A stretch of 64,000 nucleotides of DNA from Cupriavidus necator (lineage in GTDB: Bacteria; Pseudomonadota; Gammaproteobacteria; Burkholderiales; Burkholderiaceae), in NCBI RefSeq assembly GCF_013141915.1, contig NZ_SROX01000018.1, positions 87,132-151,131 of the forward strand, written 5' to 3'. Under the pieces are notes generated by a model that ran no database searches, had not been told where the DNA came from, and saw only the letters and a program-made list of their open reading frames with translations. Each line of letters starts with the position of its first letter. Within the stretch, counting starts at the first letter, position 1. A program made the position numbers and the translations under genes. Positions 62,639-64,000 of the stretch are shown here, piece after piece.

Positions 62639-63907
62639 ATGCTCTATCAACTGCATGAGTTCCAGCGCTCGATCCTGCACCCGCTGACCGCGTGGGCCCA
62701 GGCGACCGCCAAGACCTTCACCAACCCCCTCAGCCCGATGTCGCTGGTACCTGGCGCACCCCGCCTGGCCGCCGGCTACGAACTGCTGTACCGGCTCGGC
62801 AAGGAATACGAAAAACCGGCGTTCGACATCAAGTCGGTGCGCTCCAACGGGCGCGACATCCCCATCGTCGAGCAGACCGTGCTGGAAAAGCCGTTCTGCA
62901 AGCTGCTGCGCTTCAAGCGCTATGCCGACGACCCCGAGACCATCAAGCTGCTCAAGGACGAACCCGTGGTGCTGGTGGCCGCGCCGCTGTCGGGCCACCA
63001 TGCCACGCTGCTGCGCGACACGGTGCGCACGCTGCTGCAGGACCACAAGGTCTACGTCACCGACTGGATCGACGCGCGCATGGTGCCGGTCGAGGAAGGC
63101 GCCTTCCACCTGTCTGACTACATCTACTACATCCAGGAATTCATCCGCCATATCGGCGCCGAGAACCTGCATGTGATCTCGGTGTGCCAGCCGACGGTAC
63201 CGGTGCTGGCCGCGATCTCGCTGATGGCGTCGGCCGGCGAAAAGACGCCGCGCACCATGACCATGATGGGCGGCCCGATCGATGCGCGCAAAAGCCCGAC
63301 CGCGGTCAACTCGCTGGCGACCAACAAGTCCTACGAGTGGTTCGAGAACAACGTCATATACACCGTGCCGGCCAACTACCCCGGCCACGGCCGCCGCGTC
63401 TACCCGGGCTTCCTGCAGCATGCCGGCTTCGTCGCGATGAACCCGGACCGGCACCTGTCGTCGCACTATGACTACTACCTGAGCCTGGTCGAGGGCGATG
63501 CCGACGACGCCGAGGCCCACGTGCGTTTCTACGACGAATACAACGCGGTGCTCGACATGGCCGCCGAGTACTACCTGGATACCATCCGCGAGGTGTTCCA
63601 GGAATTCCGCCTGGCCAACGGCACCTGGGCCATCGACGGCAAGCCGGTGCGCCCGCAAGACATCAAGAGCACGGCGCTGATGACCATCGAGGGCGAGCTG
63701 GACGATATCTCCGGCGCGGGCCAGACCGCCGCGGCGCACGACCTGTGCGCCGGCATCCCGAAAAACCGCAAGCAGCACCTGAACGCCGAGCGTTGCGGCC
63801 ACTACGGGATCTTCTCGGGACGCCGCTGGCGCGACGACATCTACCCGCAGTTGCGCGACTTCATCCGCAAGTACCACGAGGTTCCGGTGGCCGCGGCCAG
63901 CAAGTAA
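62639..63907 (+). CDS. phaZ: Intracellular poly(3-hydroxybutyrate) depolymerase
   Basis: A 422-residue enzyme that degrades stored PHB in the cytoplasm on granules. It starts MLYQLHEFQRSILHPLTAWAQ and matches from memory the PhaZ1 (PhaZa1) of Cupriavidus necator H16 very closely. The nucleophile is a cysteine, Cys183 in ISVCQPTVPVL, in place of the usual Gly-x-Ser-x-Gly. Asp355 (GELDDISG) and His388 (RCGHYGIF) complete the triad, at the positions known for that enzyme. It is not a polymerase, though distantly related to PhaC. The ATG follows CCAGGC about 10 nt away. Confidence 0.96.
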   Translation: MLYQLHEFQRSILHPLTAWAQATAKTFTNPLSPMSLVPGAPRLAAGYELLYRLGKEYEKPAFDIKSVRSNGRDIPIVEQTVLEKPFCKLLRFKRYADDPETIKLLKDEPVVLVAAPLSGHHATLLRDTVRTLLQDHKVYVTDWIDARMVPVEEGAFHLSDYIYYIQEFIRHIGAENLHVISVCQPTVPVLAAISLMASAGEKTPRTMTMMGGPIDARKSPTAVNSLATNKSYEWFENNVIYTVPANYPGHGRRVYPGFLQHAGFVAMNPDRHLSSHYDYYLSLVEGDADDAEAHVRFYDEYNAVLDMAAEYYLDTIREVFQEFRLANGTWAIDGKPVRPQDIKSTALMTIEGELDDISGAGQTAAAHDLCAGIPKNRKQHLNAERCGHYGIFSGRRWRDDIYPQLRDFIRKYHEVPVAAASK

Positions 63908-63923
63908 CAAAAAACGCCCGCGC

Positions 63924-64000
63924 TGAACTGCACCCCAAGAGTTGGACGCCGATCCAACCTTGGGGTGTTTTTCATGGTGAGACACGACGAGCAACTGAAG
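63924..64000 (+). mobile_element. Left end of an IS3-like insertion sequence (cut by window edge)
   Basis: Starts with TGAACTGCACCCC, resembling the terminal inverted repeats of IS3-family elements (TG...CTG-type ends). Inside, CACCCCAAG-x-GTTGGA and TCCAAC-x-TTGGGGTG form a long hairpin (63931-63967) followed by TTTTT, a terminator-like structure in the element's leader. A reading frame then begins at 63974 (ATGGTGAGACACGACGAG; MVRHDEQLK), probably the first transposase frame, orfA. Target duplication cannot be seen because the other end is outside the window. Confidence 0.75.
63974..64000 (+). CDS. Start of a putative IS transposase (orfA), truncated by window edge
   Basis: Nine codons, MVRHDEQLK, are visible. 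The position just inside the presumed IS end and the charged opening fit the small DNA-binding orfA of IS3-type elements. Too short to confirm alone. Confidence 0.5.

Overview
The window is about 64 kb of high-GC chromosome from a betaproteobacterium of the Burkholderiales, most probably Cupriavidus. The best single clue is the gene at 62639-63907: its translation looks like the intracellular PHB depolymerase PhaZ1 of Cupriavidus necator, with Cys183, Asp355 and His388 at the positions recalled for that enzyme. Genes are dense and mostly core housekeeping. I saw no tRNA, rRNA, CRISPR array or phage block. The only mobile DNA is the start of an insertion sequence at the right edge.

Layout. 1-4.1 kb: 3' end of mutS, a phosphoesterase-like exported protein, slyD, a divergent 2-oxoglutarate oxygenase (RoxA/YcfD type) and a small Ala/Pro-rich lipoprotein. 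4.2-10.2 kb (minus strand): PHP phosphoesterase, YciO-type protein, M50 protease, methyltransferase, dapA, bamC and a WalJ/YycJ-type metallo-beta-lactamase-fold protein. 10.4-17.7 kb: ferredoxin-NADP reductase, alpha/beta hydrolase facing an acyl-CoA synthetase across a palindromic operator, then a LysR regulator divergent from a serine hydrolase and an MFS exporter. 17.7-20.9 kb: DUF455 protein, gamma-carbonic anhydrase-like protein, hslO, lipoprotein. 20.9-25.8 kb (minus): pyrG, kdsA, a DUF1330 protein, eno, ftsB.

25.9-31.1 kb (minus) holds the most interesting set: circularly permuted ATP-grasp, alpha-E protein, transglutaminase-like protease and the proteasome-like peptidase Anbu, followed 9 bp later by an alpha/beta hydrolase. 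This gene set is known from comparative genomics, but its substrate is not established. 31.3-35.1 kb: gntK, edd and divergent hexR, with two HexR operators, i.e. gluconate entry into the Entner-Doudoroff pathway. 35.2-40.5 kb (minus): lolC, lolD, tatD-family nuclease, comEC. 40.7-49.3 kb: RpfE-type protein, recJ, a LysM/LytM lipoprotein on the opposite strand, prfB with a programmed +1 frameshift, an SDR, lysS and an internally duplicated beta-barrel protein.

49.4-55.5 kb (minus) is a complete isc operon, iscR-iscS-iscU-iscA-(DUF3565)-hscB-hscA-fdx-iscX, with an IscR type 1 site over its promoter. 55.5-64 kb: Gcr-family membrane protein, low-molecular-weight tyrosine phosphatase, two small unknown proteins, uvrB, an aromatic/aspartate aminotransferase, phaZ, and an IS3-like end that appears to have split the phaZ terminator.
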